A stretch of 64,000 bases of DNA. Source: AP-15 sp963703745 (GTDB lineage: Bacteria; Pseudomonadota; Alphaproteobacteria; ATCC43930; CGMCC-115725). Location: contig CAVPFL010000004.1 in the NCBI GenBank assembly GCA_963703745.1, positions 1,730,938 through 1,794,937 on the forward strand. The letters run 5' to 3'. The notes under the pieces are model-generated. The model saw only the letters and a list, made by a program, of their open reading frames with translations, had not been told where the DNA came from and searched no databases. Below are positions 52,030 through 61,105 of the stretch, in pieces; the first letter of the stretch is position 1, and each line of letters starts with the position of its first letter. The position numbers and the translations under genes are program-made.

Positions 52030-53169
52030 TCAGACATAGCACGTGCCGTCGACGCAAATCGGCACCTCGCGAGTGCCGCTCTCGTCGAAGGTTTCGATAC
52101 TGCGCAGCACCGGAGACGACATGTGGCCCCAGCCTGGGATAAAGGCGGAAAACCGGCCGGCCGCACCGCCGACGACAAAGAGGTGGATGTGCTCGGGGCT
52201 CGGGACGACCGGAATGCGCGCCTCAGGTTCGCGCTTGTACCATTTCGGCAGGTTGCGATTGTAGATCTTGCCGTAGCGCTCGTTGAACGTAATCTCCGAG
52301 AAGAGATTGTAGGCGTGCATCGCCAGATAATTGCGTACATCGTGCCGGGTCCAGCCCTTGCCGGCTATCGTGCGGGCATGCTCCGGGCCGATGATCACCG
52401 CGCAGTGGCCGCTCGAAACCGCGTTGTTGTTGGCGATCGTGCTCATCGCCGAAGCGATGCTGTCGAGAATACCCTCGGGGTCGTTTGCGACATGGTTGGT
52501 CACACTGTGCGGCGGCTCGGCGGCCATCACGAAGACGGTGGCATCTTGGGGGCGGAAGCCCTTTTCGACGTGATAGGGCGCCCACGGGCTCGCCATTTCG
52601 TTCTCGGCGACGCAATAGGTGTATTTGCCGGGATGACCGAGCGTGCTCTTGTCGAGTTCGGCGGGCCAGCCCCCGCCGACGTTGAGCAGAACCAAGCGCA
52701 GCGCGCGCCCGATCGTAGCGTTAGCGCGGTTGCCCGAACCGAACGCGTTGCAGTCGCCGTTCATCCCGATCTCGTGCGCGATCGGCCCGTTGACGATCAG
52801 CAGCGGTGCGGCCATGTGTGTCGTCGCCTGGACACCGTTCAGGTTGAAGGCGTCAGCGGTCAAGGCCAGCATCGCGGCGCGCACGACGGTAGCATATTCC
52901 GGCTTGCACCCGGCCATCACGATGTTGATCGCCAGCACCTCGCGCGACAGGCTGCCGTGCCGCGGTGGCACCTTGCATTCGACTAGATGGGGCTCGCCGC
53001 CCAATGCCTCGACGACGGCTTCGACCCGCGCTCGGGTCGGCGGCACCACGGGAAGCCCGTCGGTCCAGCCCTGCTCGAAATACCATTCGATCAGGTCTGT
53101 TCCTTCCGGCACCCGGACGACATTTGTTTCCGCTTCGGCTGAAGTTGCCGCCCGCGCATGCTGTGCCAT
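52030..53169 (-). CDS. UGSC-associated protein of unknown function
   Basis: A 379-aa soluble protein, start supported by GGAGGAGG. It carries WTDGLPVVPPTRARVEAVV near residues 34-52, a pattern I associate with the UGSC group. Other notable blocks: MAGCKPEYATVV near 86-97, NGDCNAFGSGNRANATIGRA near 137-156, HCAVIIGPEHARTIAGKGW near 249-267, FVVGGAAGRFSAFIPGWGHMSSP near 333-355, and ICVDGTCYV at the C-terminus. Cys residues in GCKP, GDCNA and the C-terminal CVDGTC are candidates for thiol chemistry with the selenoprotein (inference). It lies 26 bp before the UGSC gene and 12 bp after the DUF2236 gene. It could be an enzyme or scaffold; no Pfam-type name was recognised. Confidence 0.75.
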   Translation of the reverse strand: MAQHARAATSAEAETNVVRVPEGTDLIEWYFEQGWTDGLPVVPPTRARVEAVVEALGGEPHLVECKVPPRHGSLSREVLAINIVMAGCKPEYATVVRAAMLALTADAFNLNGVQATTHMAAPLLIVNGPIAHEIGMNGDCNAFGSGNRANATIGRALRLVLLNVGGGWPAELDKSTLGHPGKYTYCVAENEMASPWAPYHVEKGFRPQDATVFVMAAEPPHSVTNHVANDPEGILDSIASAMSTIANNNAVSSGHCAVIIGPEHARTIAGKGWTRHDVRNYLAMHAYNLFSEITFNERYGKIYNRNLPKWYKREPEARIPVVPSPEHIHLFVVGGAAGRFSAFIPGWGHMSSPVLRSIETFDESGTREVPICVDGTCYV

Positions 53170-53181
53170 GCCCTCCTCCGA

Positions 53182-54162
53182 TCAGCCGGCCATCGATTTC
53201 TGCCCGATCCAAAAGCGGTTCAGTAGTTGCGTCGTTGCTCCCGGCCGCTGCTGCCCGGAGAGCCGCGCACACGCCTCCTGATACGGCCCGACATGGCGCA
53301 GGTGCGCCGGGACCCAAGGATACACATGCCGCAATACAGCAAGCGCGCGCTCGGTTTTGCGATGCTCGAGTGCGCCATAAGGTAGTCCAAAATCCTCGCG
53401 CAGACGCGCCGGCAAGAGGCGGGCGGTCAAGGCTCGGTACCAAGACGGTATCGGCAACCAGGTTCCGGCGCCGGAGAGGACCGCTCCGGCGATGCTGCGT
53501 GCCGCGTCGGTCACGGTCAGAACATCGGATCGCCACATCGTCTCGTTGCCGCCGGTAAATTCGGCCCAGCTTTGTGGCAAGGCGTCCTGCGGAATTCCGA
53601 AGAACGCGGCGAACAGCCGCGCCTCGGTCCAATAGTGCTCCCGTTCTTCGGTGCTGAGCGGCGGGCGCACGAGCTGAAAAGCAATGAGCGCGGTGTCGAT
53701 CAAAGTGGCGTGAACCCAGCGGAGCGCAGCGACGTCGTTGGCCTCGTAGCGCGAGCCCGCAGCACAGGGCCCAGCCCCCTCCGGCAAGGTACCGCTGACT
53801 CGGCAGTGGCGCCGGTGCAGGCGGCGGGCTGCCGCCAGAGCCTGCTCTGTCGTGCCGAACACCATCGTGAACATGGCGTAGAAGGTGCGGTGAAAACGGC
53901 CGATCGGGTCGGCCAGGACCGGCGAGTGCTGGGCGATAGCCGCGGCGATCCAGGGGTAGGCGAGCTGCAGTAGCAACGCGCGACCCGCTCCGAGAAAGAT
54001 CACCGCCTCTTTATCGATACGCCATATCATCGAGCTCGGACCAAACGCGCCCGCAGAGCTCTCGGCTGCGGCGTTGCGGATGATCGCGAGCTCCCGCTCG
54101 AGATCGGCTTCGTCGACAACCCCGGACGGGCCGAGGGAACTGGCGATCGCGTCACTGGCCAT
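53182..54162 (-). CDS. MpaB/DUF2236-family oxygenase-like protein
   Basis: The 326-aa protein matches the DUF2236 family (MpaB and rubber-oxygenase Lcp relatives), helical heme proteins some of which cleave double bonds with O2. Diagnostic blocks: FGPSSMIWRIDKEAVIFLGAGRALLLQLAYPWIAAAIAQHS (residues 38-78), RFHRTFYAMFTMVFGT near 87-102, and WVHATLIDTALIAFQ near 142-156 with a candidate heme His. The start at ATG 54162 is placed after the preceding gene's stop; a 30-residue longer frame would overlap it. It is the second gene of the operon led by the universal stress protein. Substrate unknown. Confidence 0.85.
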   Translation of the reverse strand: MASDAIASSLGPSGVVDEADLERELAIIRNAAAESSAGAFGPSSMIWRIDKEAVIFLGAGRALLLQLAYPWIAAAIAQHSPVLADPIGRFHRTFYAMFTMVFGTTEQALAAARRLHRRHCRVSGTLPEGAGPCAAGSRYEANDVAALRWVHATLIDTALIAFQLVRPPLSTEEREHYWTEARLFAAFFGIPQDALPQSWAEFTGGNETMWRSDVLTVTDAARSIAGAVLSGAGTWLPIPSWYRALTARLLPARLREDFGLPYGALEHRKTERALAVLRHVYPWVPAHLRHVGPYQEACARLSGQQRPGATTQLLNRFWIGQKSMAG

Positions 54163-54182
54163 TTGCAACTCAAGCCGACCGG

Positions 54183-55049
54183 TCAATGCGCCATCAAAAC
54201 CGGCACTTGGGCGCCGCGGAGCACGTGCAGGGTAAAGCCGCCAAAGATCCATTCGCGCAAGCGGCTCCGGCCATAGCCGCCCATTACGAGCAATGCCGCG
54301 TGCTCGGCGGCAGCAGACAACAGGATCTCTGGTCCGCTGCTATCGGCCGCCGGCTGGAGATGACGGATCGATACTGGAACGCCATGCCAGCGCAGACCTG
54401 CCATCAGGCGGTCCGCCTCTTCTTCGGGTGCGCGTCGATCCTCGCCGACGGTCAGGATGACGATCTGTTTGGCGATCTGCAGAAACGGCAACCCCGCGGT
54501 AACCGCCCGGGCAGCCTGTGGCGTCGCCTTCCAGGCGATGGCGATGGTTTGCGGCAGAGCAGTCACCGGCGCCGCGGGCGGGATCAGGAGCGGGCGACCG
54601 CTGTCGATCAATGCCCCCTCAATGGTGTCCAGCGAGACGCCTTCGTCCTCGCCAGGACGCCCGATCACCAGGAGGTCGGCAGCGCGCCCATGCTCCGCGA
54701 CCCAATAAGGTTCGGAGCCGATCTCCCGAAGCCATCGCGCCGATGGGCCCTGTGGACCGGGCGGGGCATCTCGGACGGCTAACCCCTCACGCACGCAAAA
54801 ACTTTGGAACAGCCGGTTGACCTTTTCCTCCCGCTTGTCGGCTTCTTCTTCCAGACGATCGATTAGACCGCCGACCATCGCGGCGCCACCGGCGTCCGAG
54901 GCCAGGGCGACTGCCGTTGCCGCGGCATCCGGGCGCACATGCAAAAACTCGAGATGAGCGGCGAAGGCGCGGGCGACCACCAGAGCCGAGGCGAATACCG
55001 CGCTGTCGCTGTCGCTGCCGGTCGCCGGAACGAGTATGGTCTTTATCAT
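54183..55049 (-). CDS. Tandem-domain universal stress protein
   Basis: The 288-aa protein consists of two UspA domains. The first starts MIKTILVPATGSDSD. The second (about 160-288) holds the nucleotide-binding motif VMGGYGRSRLREWIFGGFTLHVL (G-x2-G-x9-G-[ST]-type, near 257-279), so at least the second half may bind ATP. Such proteins accumulate in starvation, low oxygen and other stresses. It is the first gene of a leftward operon with the DUF2236 protein, the 379-aa protein and the UGSC selenoprotein; an FNR/FixK-type box lies 50 bp upstream of its start codon. If the box is a class II site (centre at -41.5), transcription would start about 15 bases before the ATG (inference). Confidence 0.9.
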   Translation of the reverse strand: MIKTILVPATGSDSDSAVFASALVVARAFAAHLEFLHVRPDAAATAVALASDAGGAAMVGGLIDRLEEEADKREEKVNRLFQSFCVREGLAVRDAPPGPQGPSARWLREIGSEPYWVAEHGRAADLLVIGRPGEDEGVSLDTIEGALIDSGRPLLIPPAAPVTALPQTIAIAWKATPQAARAVTAGLPFLQIAKQIVILTVGEDRRAPEEEADRLMAGLRWHGVPVSIRHLQPAADSSGPEILLSAAAEHAALLVMGGYGRSRLREWIFGGFTLHVLRGAQVPVLMAH

Positions 55050-55098
55050 CGGGTCTCCGAGGCTGGTCAGAATCGATCTGAATCACCGGCAATCGGCA

Positions 55099-55112
55099 TT
55101 GATCGAGATCAA
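55099..55112. promoter_or_regulatory. FNR/FixK-type binding site in divergent promoter region
   Basis: TTGAT-CGAG-ATCAA is a perfect match to the FNR consensus TTGAT-N4-ATCAA, also bound by alphaproteobacterial FixK/FnrL-type regulators. It lies 50 bp from the usp start codon and 39 bp from the pgk start codon. Class II geometry fits the usp side better than pgk, where the site is too close to the gene for a normal leader. Confidence 0.75.
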
Positions 55113-55150
55113 CGGCGCACCTCTGCTGAGAGTATAAGGAGTGAACCCCG

Positions 55151-56380
55151 ATGGCGAGATTCCAAACCCTCGACGACGTCGATGTCCGTGACAAGCGCGT
55201 GCTGCTGCGCGCCGATCTGAATGTTCCGGTCAAGAATGGCGTCGTCACCGACGCCACCCGGATAGAACGTCTCGCCCCGACGATCGAGGCGCTGATCGAG
55301 AAGGGCGCCAAGGTGGTTGTGATGTCCCATTTCGGCCGCCCTCAGGGTCGACCGGACCCAGCCTATTCTCTGCGGCCGCTGGTTGCGCCACTGAGCAAGG
55401 CAATCGGCGGCCGACGGGTCGCCTTCGCCGCGGACTGTATCGGCGAAGAGGCGGGACGGGTTGTCGCGGCGCTCCGGCCCGGAGAGGTCGCACTCCTAGA
55501 AAATCTCCGCTTTCACAAAGGCGAAGAGGAGAACTCGCCAGATTTTGCGCGGGCGCTGGCTGAGCTCGGCGATGTCTATGTCGACGACGCCTTCTCGGCC
55601 GCCCATCGCGCGCACGCCTCGATCGCGGCCTTAGCGCACTTGCTGCCGGCCGCCGCCGGCAAATTGATGGAGGCCGAGCTCAGCGCGCTCGCGGCTGCTC
55701 TCGATACTCCGGCGCGGCCGGTTCTGGCGCTGGTCGGCGGCGCCAAGGTGTCCACCAAGCTCGACCTCCTGCGCTTTGTGATCGGCAAGGTGGATTGCCT
55801 GGCGATTGGCGGCGCGATGGCCAATACCCTGTTGTTTGCCGAGGGAACCGAGGTCGGCGGCTCGCTGTGCGAACGCGACATGGCGGATAACGCGCGCCGG
55901 CTTCTGGCATTGGCACGCGAGCGCAACTGCCGCGTGATCCTTCCCGAAGACGCCGTGGTCGCGGCCCGGCTGGCACCCGGAACCGCGACCCGCGCCGTCC
56001 CGATCGATGCGGTGCCGAGCGACATGATGATCCTCGATATCGGCCCGAGCACGGTCGCCCACATTGCCGCGGCACTCGAACAAGCCCGTACCCTGGTCTG
56101 GAACGGCCCGCTCGGGGCCTTCGAGACGTCGCCCTTCGATCAGGGTACCGTGGCGGTGGCGAGGAAGGCCGCCGAGCTCACCCGAGCCGGCAAGCTGCTC
56201 AGCGTCGCCGGCGGCGGCGACACGGTCGCAGCCCTCGCCGCGGTCGGCCTGACCGACCGGCTGTCCTATGTCTCGACCGCTGGCGGCGCCTTTCTCGAGT
56301 GGCTGGAAGGCCGTGAACTACCCGGTGTCGCCGCACTTGCCGCGGCTGCTCGAACCACCCCGAGGGGAGACGCCGCATGA
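55151..56380 (+). CDS. pgk: Phosphoglycerate kinase
   Basis: This glycolytic enzyme transfers phosphate between 1,3-bisphosphoglycerate and ADP. The 409-aa length is near normal (about 390-415). Signatures: VLLRADLNVP at residues 17-26, SHFGRP near 59-64, LLENLRFHKGEE near 115-126, AHASIAAL, GGAKVSTK near 197-204, and the C-terminal GGGDT near 354-358. AAGGAG precedes ATG 55151. It overlaps the next gene by ATGA. Pairing pgk with CBS/USP genes under an FNR-type site suggests a stress- or low-oxygen-induced isozyme beside a housekeeping pgk elsewhere (inference). Confidence 0.95.
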   Translation: MARFQTLDDVDVRDKRVLLRADLNVPVKNGVVTDATRIERLAPTIEALIEKGAKVVVMSHFGRPQGRPDPAYSLRPLVAPLSKAIGGRRVAFAADCIGEEAGRVVAALRPGEVALLENLRFHKGEEENSPDFARALAELGDVYVDDAFSAAHRAHASIAALAHLLPAAAGKLMEAELSALAAALDTPARPVLALVGGAKVSTKLDLLRFVIGKVDCLAIGGAMANTLLFAEGTEVGGSLCERDMADNARRLLALARERNCRVILPEDAVVAARLAPGTATRAVPIDAVPSDMMILDIGPSTVAHIAAALEQARTLVWNGPLGAFETSPFDQGTVAVARKAAELTRAGKLLSVAGGGDTVAALAAVGLTDRLSYVSTAGGAFLEWLEGRELPGVAALAAAARTTPRGDAA

Positions 56381-57135
56381 ACGCCTCGGACGTCATGACT
56401 CCTTCTGTATTGTCGGTCGGGCCGGACGCGACGATTGCCGAGGCTATACGGCTGATGCTCGACAACCGGATCAGCGGTCTGCCGGTGATCGACGAGGCCG
56501 GCCGGCTGGTCGGGATTCTGACCGAGGGCGATCTCTTGCGCCGTGGCGAGACCGGAACCGAACGTCACCGCCCGCGCTGGCTCGAGATTCTGATGGGTCC
56601 GGGCCGTCTGGCCGAGGAATATGTTCGAACCCATGGCCGCAAGGTCGGCGAGGTCATGACCCGCGACCCGGTGACCGTAACCCCTGATATGCCGCTCAAG
56701 AGCATCGTCGAGCTGATGGAACGCCACCGGATCAAGCGGGTGCCGGTGCTCGACGGCGAAGTTCCGGTCGGCATCCTCAGCCGTGCCGACCTGCTGCGCG
56801 GCCTCGCCGGCGCGATCGAGGCAACCCCGGCTGCAGCGACCAGCGATGAAGAGATCAGCGAGCGCATCCTCGCCGAGCTTTCGAAGGCAGCTTGGGTCGC
56901 GCGCGACGGTATCGCGATTACCGTCGAGAACGGCGTCGTCGATTTGAACGGCGTCATCCTCGACGAGAACGAGCGCGCGGCGCTGCGCGTCGCCGCCGAG
57001 AATGTGCCGGGGGTCAGAGCCGTCGAGGATCACCTCGTCTGGGTCGAGCCGGTCTCCGGCACCATTATCGACGCTCCTCGGGACGCACGATCCGGCGAGG
57101 AGCCGGCGACACGGCAGCGGCGACCACCCCGATAA
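56377..57135 (+). CDS. CBS-pair and BON domain protein
   Basis: A 252-aa protein with two CBS motifs (about residues 1-58: ASDVMTPSVLSVGPDATIAEAIRLM; about 88-150: VGEVMTRDPVTVTPDMPLKSIVELM) followed by a BON domain (about 160-230: ISERILAELSKAAWVARDGIAITVENGVVDLNG). CBS pairs bind adenosyl nucleotides (AMP, ATP, SAM) and BON domains bind phospholipid or other ligands; the combination is a common soluble stress sensor. Translation is coupled to pgk through a four-base overlap, so they share the promoter with the FNR-type box. The tail is basic and ends with RQRRPPR. Confidence 0.9.
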   Translation: MNASDVMTPSVLSVGPDATIAEAIRLMLDNRISGLPVIDEAGRLVGILTEGDLLRRGETGTERHRPRWLEILMGPGRLAEEYVRTHGRKVGEVMTRDPVTVTPDMPLKSIVELMERHRIKRVPVLDGEVPVGILSRADLLRGLAGAIEATPAAATSDEEISERILAELSKAAWVARDGIAITVENGVVDLNGVILDENERAALRVAAENVPGVRAVEDHLVWVEPVSGTIIDAPRDARSGEEPATRQRRPPR

Positions 57136-57139
57136 ACAC

Positions 57140-58000
57140 ATGCTAATCCGCCGCCTTCCTCTAGTCTTGTGTCTACTGACGCTGCTGGCGGGAGCCGTTG
57201 CGGCGCGGGCCGATCAGCAGTGGCTGACCTTACCGCCGACCCCGAGCCTGCCAAAACCCGGGCAGAGCGGCTACGCCCCGGTTAACGGGGTCCGCATCTG
57301 GTACGCCACATTCGGCCGCGGCGAACCGGTGTTCCTGCTCCACGGCGGGCTCGCCAATTCGAACTATTGGGGTAAGCAGGTCCCGGTATTGGCAAGAACT
57401 TATCGTATCATCGTCATGGACAGCCGCGGCCACGGGCGCAGCACGCGCGACGAGCGGCCCTACGGCTATGACCTGATGGCCTCGGACGTCCTCGCTCTGA
57501 TGGACTTCCTAAAGCTGCCCAAAGCTGCGATCGTCGGCTGGAGCGACGGGGCTATCCTCGGTCTCGACATCGCCATCCATCACCCCGAGCGGCTGACTAA
57601 GCTCTTTGCCTTCGCCGCCAACTCTGAGCCGAGCGGGGTGGCGGATATCGCTCAGAGCCCGGTGTTCAACGCCTATATTGCGCGAGCCGAGAAGGAATAT
57701 CAGGCGCTGTCGCCGACGCCAGACCGGTACAAATCCTTCTTCGACCAGATCAGCAAAATGTGGGAGACCCAGCCTCATTTCACCGCCGAACAGCTGCGCG
57801 GCATCACCGTACCGACCTGGATCGGCGACGCCGACCACGACGAGGCGATCAAGCGCGAGAACACCGAGTTCATGGCGAACGAGATCCCCAACGCGGGACT
57901 GCTATTGCAGCCGCAGGTCAGCCACTTCTCGTTTCTGCAGGACCCTCGGCAATTCACCAGCGACGTGCTCCACTTCTTGGATCACGTCAAGGCGCGATAA
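57140..58000 (+). CDS. Exported alpha/beta hydrolase
   Basis: A 286-aa protein with a signal peptide (MLIRRLPLVLCLLTLLAGAVAARA, cleavage near residue 24), so periplasmic. LLHGGLANSNYWG near 65-77 is the oxyanion region, GWSDGA near 133-138 the nucleophile elbow with Ser, GDADHDE near 231-237 the Asp, and QVSHFSFLQD near 258-267 the His. It starts five bases after the CBS-BON stop. An upstream frame from 57002 is not used, because it would hide the signal peptide. An esterase or lactonase-like role is likely; substrate unknown. Confidence 0.85.
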   Translation: MLIRRLPLVLCLLTLLAGAVAARADQQWLTLPPTPSLPKPGQSGYAPVNGVRIWYATFGRGEPVFLLHGGLANSNYWGKQVPVLARTYRIIVMDSRGHGRSTRDERPYGYDLMASDVLALMDFLKLPKAAIVGWSDGAILGLDIAIHHPERLTKLFAFAANSEPSGVADIAQSPVFNAYIARAEKEYQALSPTPDRYKSFFDQISKMWETQPHFTAEQLRGITVPTWIGDADHDEAIKRENTEFMANEIPNAGLLLQPQVSHFSFLQDPRQFTSDVLHFLDHVKAR

Positions 58001-58013
58001 CTCTCGTCACGAG

Positions 58014-59555
58014 TCAGCGGCTGCTGCCCGCTATCCCTTTGTTCTCAACCGACAAGCCGACGAATTCGTTCACCCCGTGTCGGTCGAGGAGCAATAAAAC
58101 ATCACCCTGGGCGGCGGCTTCCTTCAACTCGGTAGCGGCCTCCTCGGGATTGGTCGCCGGTTTCTGATCGATCGATACGATCACGTCCCCGGATTGAATG
58201 CCCAAGGCGCGTACAGGGCTATCCGGAGCGATGCGGCCGACGACGACCCCGCTCAGATCCTTGGGCACATGCAGCTCGTTCCGCAGTTCCGGCGCGAGCG
58301 GTAGGAGCTCCATGCCGAGGGCGTTGGCGTTCGCCTGGCTGGACTGCACCCCACTCACTCCTGCAGAGGCCACCGTCTCGGGCATCTCGGCGATCGTGGC
58401 TTCGAGCTTCTGCTCTTTTCCGGCTCGACGGATCGTCAGGTCCAGCTGGCTGCCGATCGATGCCGCCGCGACGAGGCGAGGAAGCTCGTGGAGCGTCTCG
58501 ATCTTGTGGCCGCCCGCCCCGATGATAACGTCACCCGGCTTCAGGCCAGCCTTTTGCGCGGGGCTGCCCGGCGTCACCGAGGCAACCAGCGCGCCGGTTG
58601 GGTGCTCGGGGTCGAGGCCGAGGCTCTTGGCGATCGGCGGCGTGATGCTCTGAATCGCGACACCGAGCCAACCCCAAGTCACGTGGCCATGCTCCTCGAG
58701 CTCGCCGACGACATGCTCGGCGATGTTGGAAGGAACGGCGAAGCCGATACCGACAGAACCGCCGGAGGGAGAATAAATAGCGGTGTTGATTCCGATCACC
58801 TGGCCATGCAGATCGAAGGTTGGGCCACCCGAGTTCCCACGATTGATCGGGGCGTCGATTTGCAGGAAGTCGTCATACGGACCTTCATCGATGTTGCGCC
58901 CGAGAGCCGAGACGATCCCGGCCGTCACAGTCCCGCCGAGCCCGAACGGATTGCCGACCGCGACCACCCAGTCGCCGACCTTGCTGTCGTCGCTGTTGCC
59001 CCATGTGACGTACGGGAGTCTTTGTTTGGTATCGATCTTGAGAAGAGCTACGTCGGTCTTTGCGTCGCGTCCGACGACTTTTGCCGGGTGCTGGCTGTTG
59101 TCCTGAAAAGTAACGGTCACCTTCTCGGCGTTAGCAACGACATGATTATTGGTAACGACATAACCAGTGGGATCTATGATGAACCCCGAACCGAGCGCGA
59201 TCGCCTTTTCCTGTTGATTTCGGTGTGGGTTCTCGAAAAAGCGCCGCATAAACTGGTCAAACGGAGTTCCCCCAGGCACTGAGGGCACGAGACCGCTACC
59301 CTGAGTGTCACCCTCGTCCTGCGCGGCGGCCTGTTCGGTCAACTCGACAGAGATGTTGACGACCGCCGGCAGCACGTGCTCGGCGAGAGGTGCAAAGCTC
59401 GGCAACGCTATCGAGACTTCGGTCTGCGCCTGCTGCGTCAAATTGCGGCCCGCACCATTTTCCGCCGGCGACGGCGTGCTGGAGAACGCCGGAAAGAGAG
59501 CGAGTGCGCCGCACGCTGTCCCGACTACCGTCAGTCGGACACGGCTCGAGTTCAT
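58014..59555 (-). CDS. Do-type periplasmic serine protease (HtrA/DegQ-like)
   Basis: A 513-aa periplasmic protease-chaperone that degrades misfolded envelope proteins. Signal/anchor region at residues 8-28. The catalytic triad is visible: H138 in TNNHVV, D168 in AKTDVALLK and S242 in RGNSGGP. Two PDZ domains follow (about 290-380 with GALVASVTPGSPAQKAGLKPGDVI; about 405-505 with SGVVVGRIAPDSPVRALGIQSGDVI). It is convergent with the hydrolase gene (14 bp between stops) and divergent from the DUF1446 gene. The two duplicated porins of this window are the kind of client it handles (inference). Confidence 0.94.
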   Translation of the reverse strand: MNSSRVRLTVVGTACGALALFPAFSSTPSPAENGAGRNLTQQAQTEVSIALPSFAPLAEHVLPAVVNISVELTEQAAAQDEGDTQGSGLVPSVPGGTPFDQFMRRFFENPHRNQQEKAIALGSGFIIDPTGYVVTNNHVVANAEKVTVTFQDNSQHPAKVVGRDAKTDVALLKIDTKQRLPYVTWGNSDDSKVGDWVVAVGNPFGLGGTVTAGIVSALGRNIDEGPYDDFLQIDAPINRGNSGGPTFDLHGQVIGINTAIYSPSGGSVGIGFAVPSNIAEHVVGELEEHGHVTWGWLGVAIQSITPPIAKSLGLDPEHPTGALVASVTPGSPAQKAGLKPGDVIIGAGGHKIETLHELPRLVAAASIGSQLDLTIRRAGKEQKLEATIAEMPETVASAGVSGVQSSQANANALGMELLPLAPELRNELHVPKDLSGVVVGRIAPDSPVRALGIQSGDVIVSIDQKPATNPEEAATELKEAAAQGDVLLLLDRHGVNEFVGLSVENKGIAGSSR

Positions 59556-59710
59556 GGGCCTTCCTCACCTATGCAAAGGCGCTCGCGCACCACGAGGATA
59601 AGCTCCGGTCACGGGCACCCGTGAGGACAACACTCTAGCCCGCAGAAAGTTCGCCGTCTGGCGCCGGAAGGCGTATTCGTCACTCTCGGCACCGGGGAGA
59701 AAAGTGCTAC

Positions 59711-61105
59711 ATGCCCGCTTCGATCCAGCACGAACGCTCGGCCAACCATACGCTGCGGATTGTGTGCCCGAACGGGCATCTCGGTTTCGCGCCGATCAAG
59801 CCCGGCAGCTTTCACATCGGCTGCCGGAGCACGCCGGATCTGATCTGCGCCGATTCCGGTTCGTGCGATGTCGGGCCGGTGCCGCTCGGCGCGGACACCT
59901 CGTCGAGCCCGCGCCAGTGGCAGGTGGACGATCTCGAGACCATGCTGCTCGCGTCACGACGTCTCGGCGTACCGATGATCGTCGGCTCGGCCGGGGACAC
60001 CGGCACCAACAGTCGGGTCGATCTGTACGTCGGCATTGTCCGCGACCTCGCCCACAAGCACGGGCTGGCCAAGTTTCGCATCGGTTATTTCTATTCGGAG
60101 GTCGGCAAGGATGCGCTGCGCCGGCGCATAGTGGCCGGTGACACGATCGCGGGGCTCGACGCGCGACCGTCACTCGATCTCGTTACCTTGGACGCGACCG
60201 ACCGGATCGTCGCCATGGCCGGCATCCACCCTTACCTCAAGCTCCTCGACGAGGGCGCCGACGTGATCATCGGCGGCCGCAGCAGCGATTGCGTGATCTT
60301 CGCCGCACCGGCGATCCGTCAAGGTTTTCCGGAGGGGCTCGCTTATTTCTATGGGAAGCTGCTCGAATGCGCCTCATTCTGTGCCGAGCCTTATGGCGGA
60401 AAGGAGGCGGTGCTCGGCGAGATCACGATGGACGACGTCAAGGTTGCCGCGCTCTTGCCCGAGCAGCGTTGCACGATCGCCTCGGTCGCCGGGCACGCGA
60501 TGTACGAGCGGGGCAACCCGTTCTACGAACACTTTCTCGGCGGCCACATCGACATGAGCCGGTGCCGTTACGAGCAATATGACGAGCGCACCGTCCGCGT
60601 CACCGGGCCCAGCTATGTTCCGGCGTCCGAGTTGCGGGTGAAGCTCGAAGGCTCGGGCAAGATCGGCGAACGCTTTGTCGGAATCGTTGGCGTGCGCGAC
60701 CCCTACACGATCGCGAATATCGATCTCGTCATCGCCTGGGCGCGGCAGCAGGCCGCCGAGCGCTTCGGCGAGGGCGGCTATGGGCTGCATTTCACCGTTT
60801 ACGGCCGCGATGGGATCCTCGGCGACCGCGAGCCGCTCAAGGCGACACCAGCGCATGAGCTCGGCATCGTCGTGCAGGGGGTCGCTCCGACCAAGGCGAT
60901 GGCTGAAGAGTTATGCATGATCGCGACGCGGCAGATGTTTTATGCCCGCCTACCACAGGTCAAGGGCACCGCCGGCGGCGTCGCCTTTCTGCTCGACGAG
61001 GTGATGCCGGCGAGCCCTGCCTACCGCTGGACGATCAATCACACGATGCGGGTTGACGATCCGCTCGAACTGTTTCCGACCTTCATCGCCGAGGCGGGGG
61101 CATGA
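59711..61105 (+). CDS. Acyclic terpene utilisation AtuA-like (DUF1446) protein
   Basis: A 464-aa DUF1446 protein. The family is named after AtuA of citronellol/geraniol catabolism, but most members have no proven reaction. Family blocks: VPMIVGSAGDTGTN near residues 93-106, DVIIGGRSSDCVIFAAPAI near 184-202, GKLLECASFCAEP near 215-227, and GYGLHFTVYGRDG near 355-367. ATG 59711 has GGGGAG upstream. The usual companion DUF4387 gene does not follow, and no other terpene genes are close, so the substrate is open. The next genes (ABM, LLM) could be a linked oxidative pathway but are separated by 525 bp. Confidence 0.85.
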   Translation: MPASIQHERSANHTLRIVCPNGHLGFAPIKPGSFHIGCRSTPDLICADSGSCDVGPVPLGADTSSSPRQWQVDDLETMLLASRRLGVPMIVGSAGDTGTNSRVDLYVGIVRDLAHKHGLAKFRIGYFYSEVGKDALRRRIVAGDTIAGLDARPSLDLVTLDATDRIVAMAGIHPYLKLLDEGADVIIGGRSSDCVIFAAPAIRQGFPEGLAYFYGKLLECASFCAEPYGGKEAVLGEITMDDVKVAALLPEQRCTIASVAGHAMYERGNPFYEHFLGGHIDMSRCRYEQYDERTVRVTGPSYVPASELRVKLEGSGKIGERFVGIVGVRDPYTIANIDLVIAWARQQAAERFGEGGYGLHFTVYGRDGILGDREPLKATPAHELGIVVQGVAPTKAMAEELCMIATRQMFYARLPQVKGTAGGVAFLLDEVMPASPAYRWTINHTMRVDDPLELFPTFIAEAGA

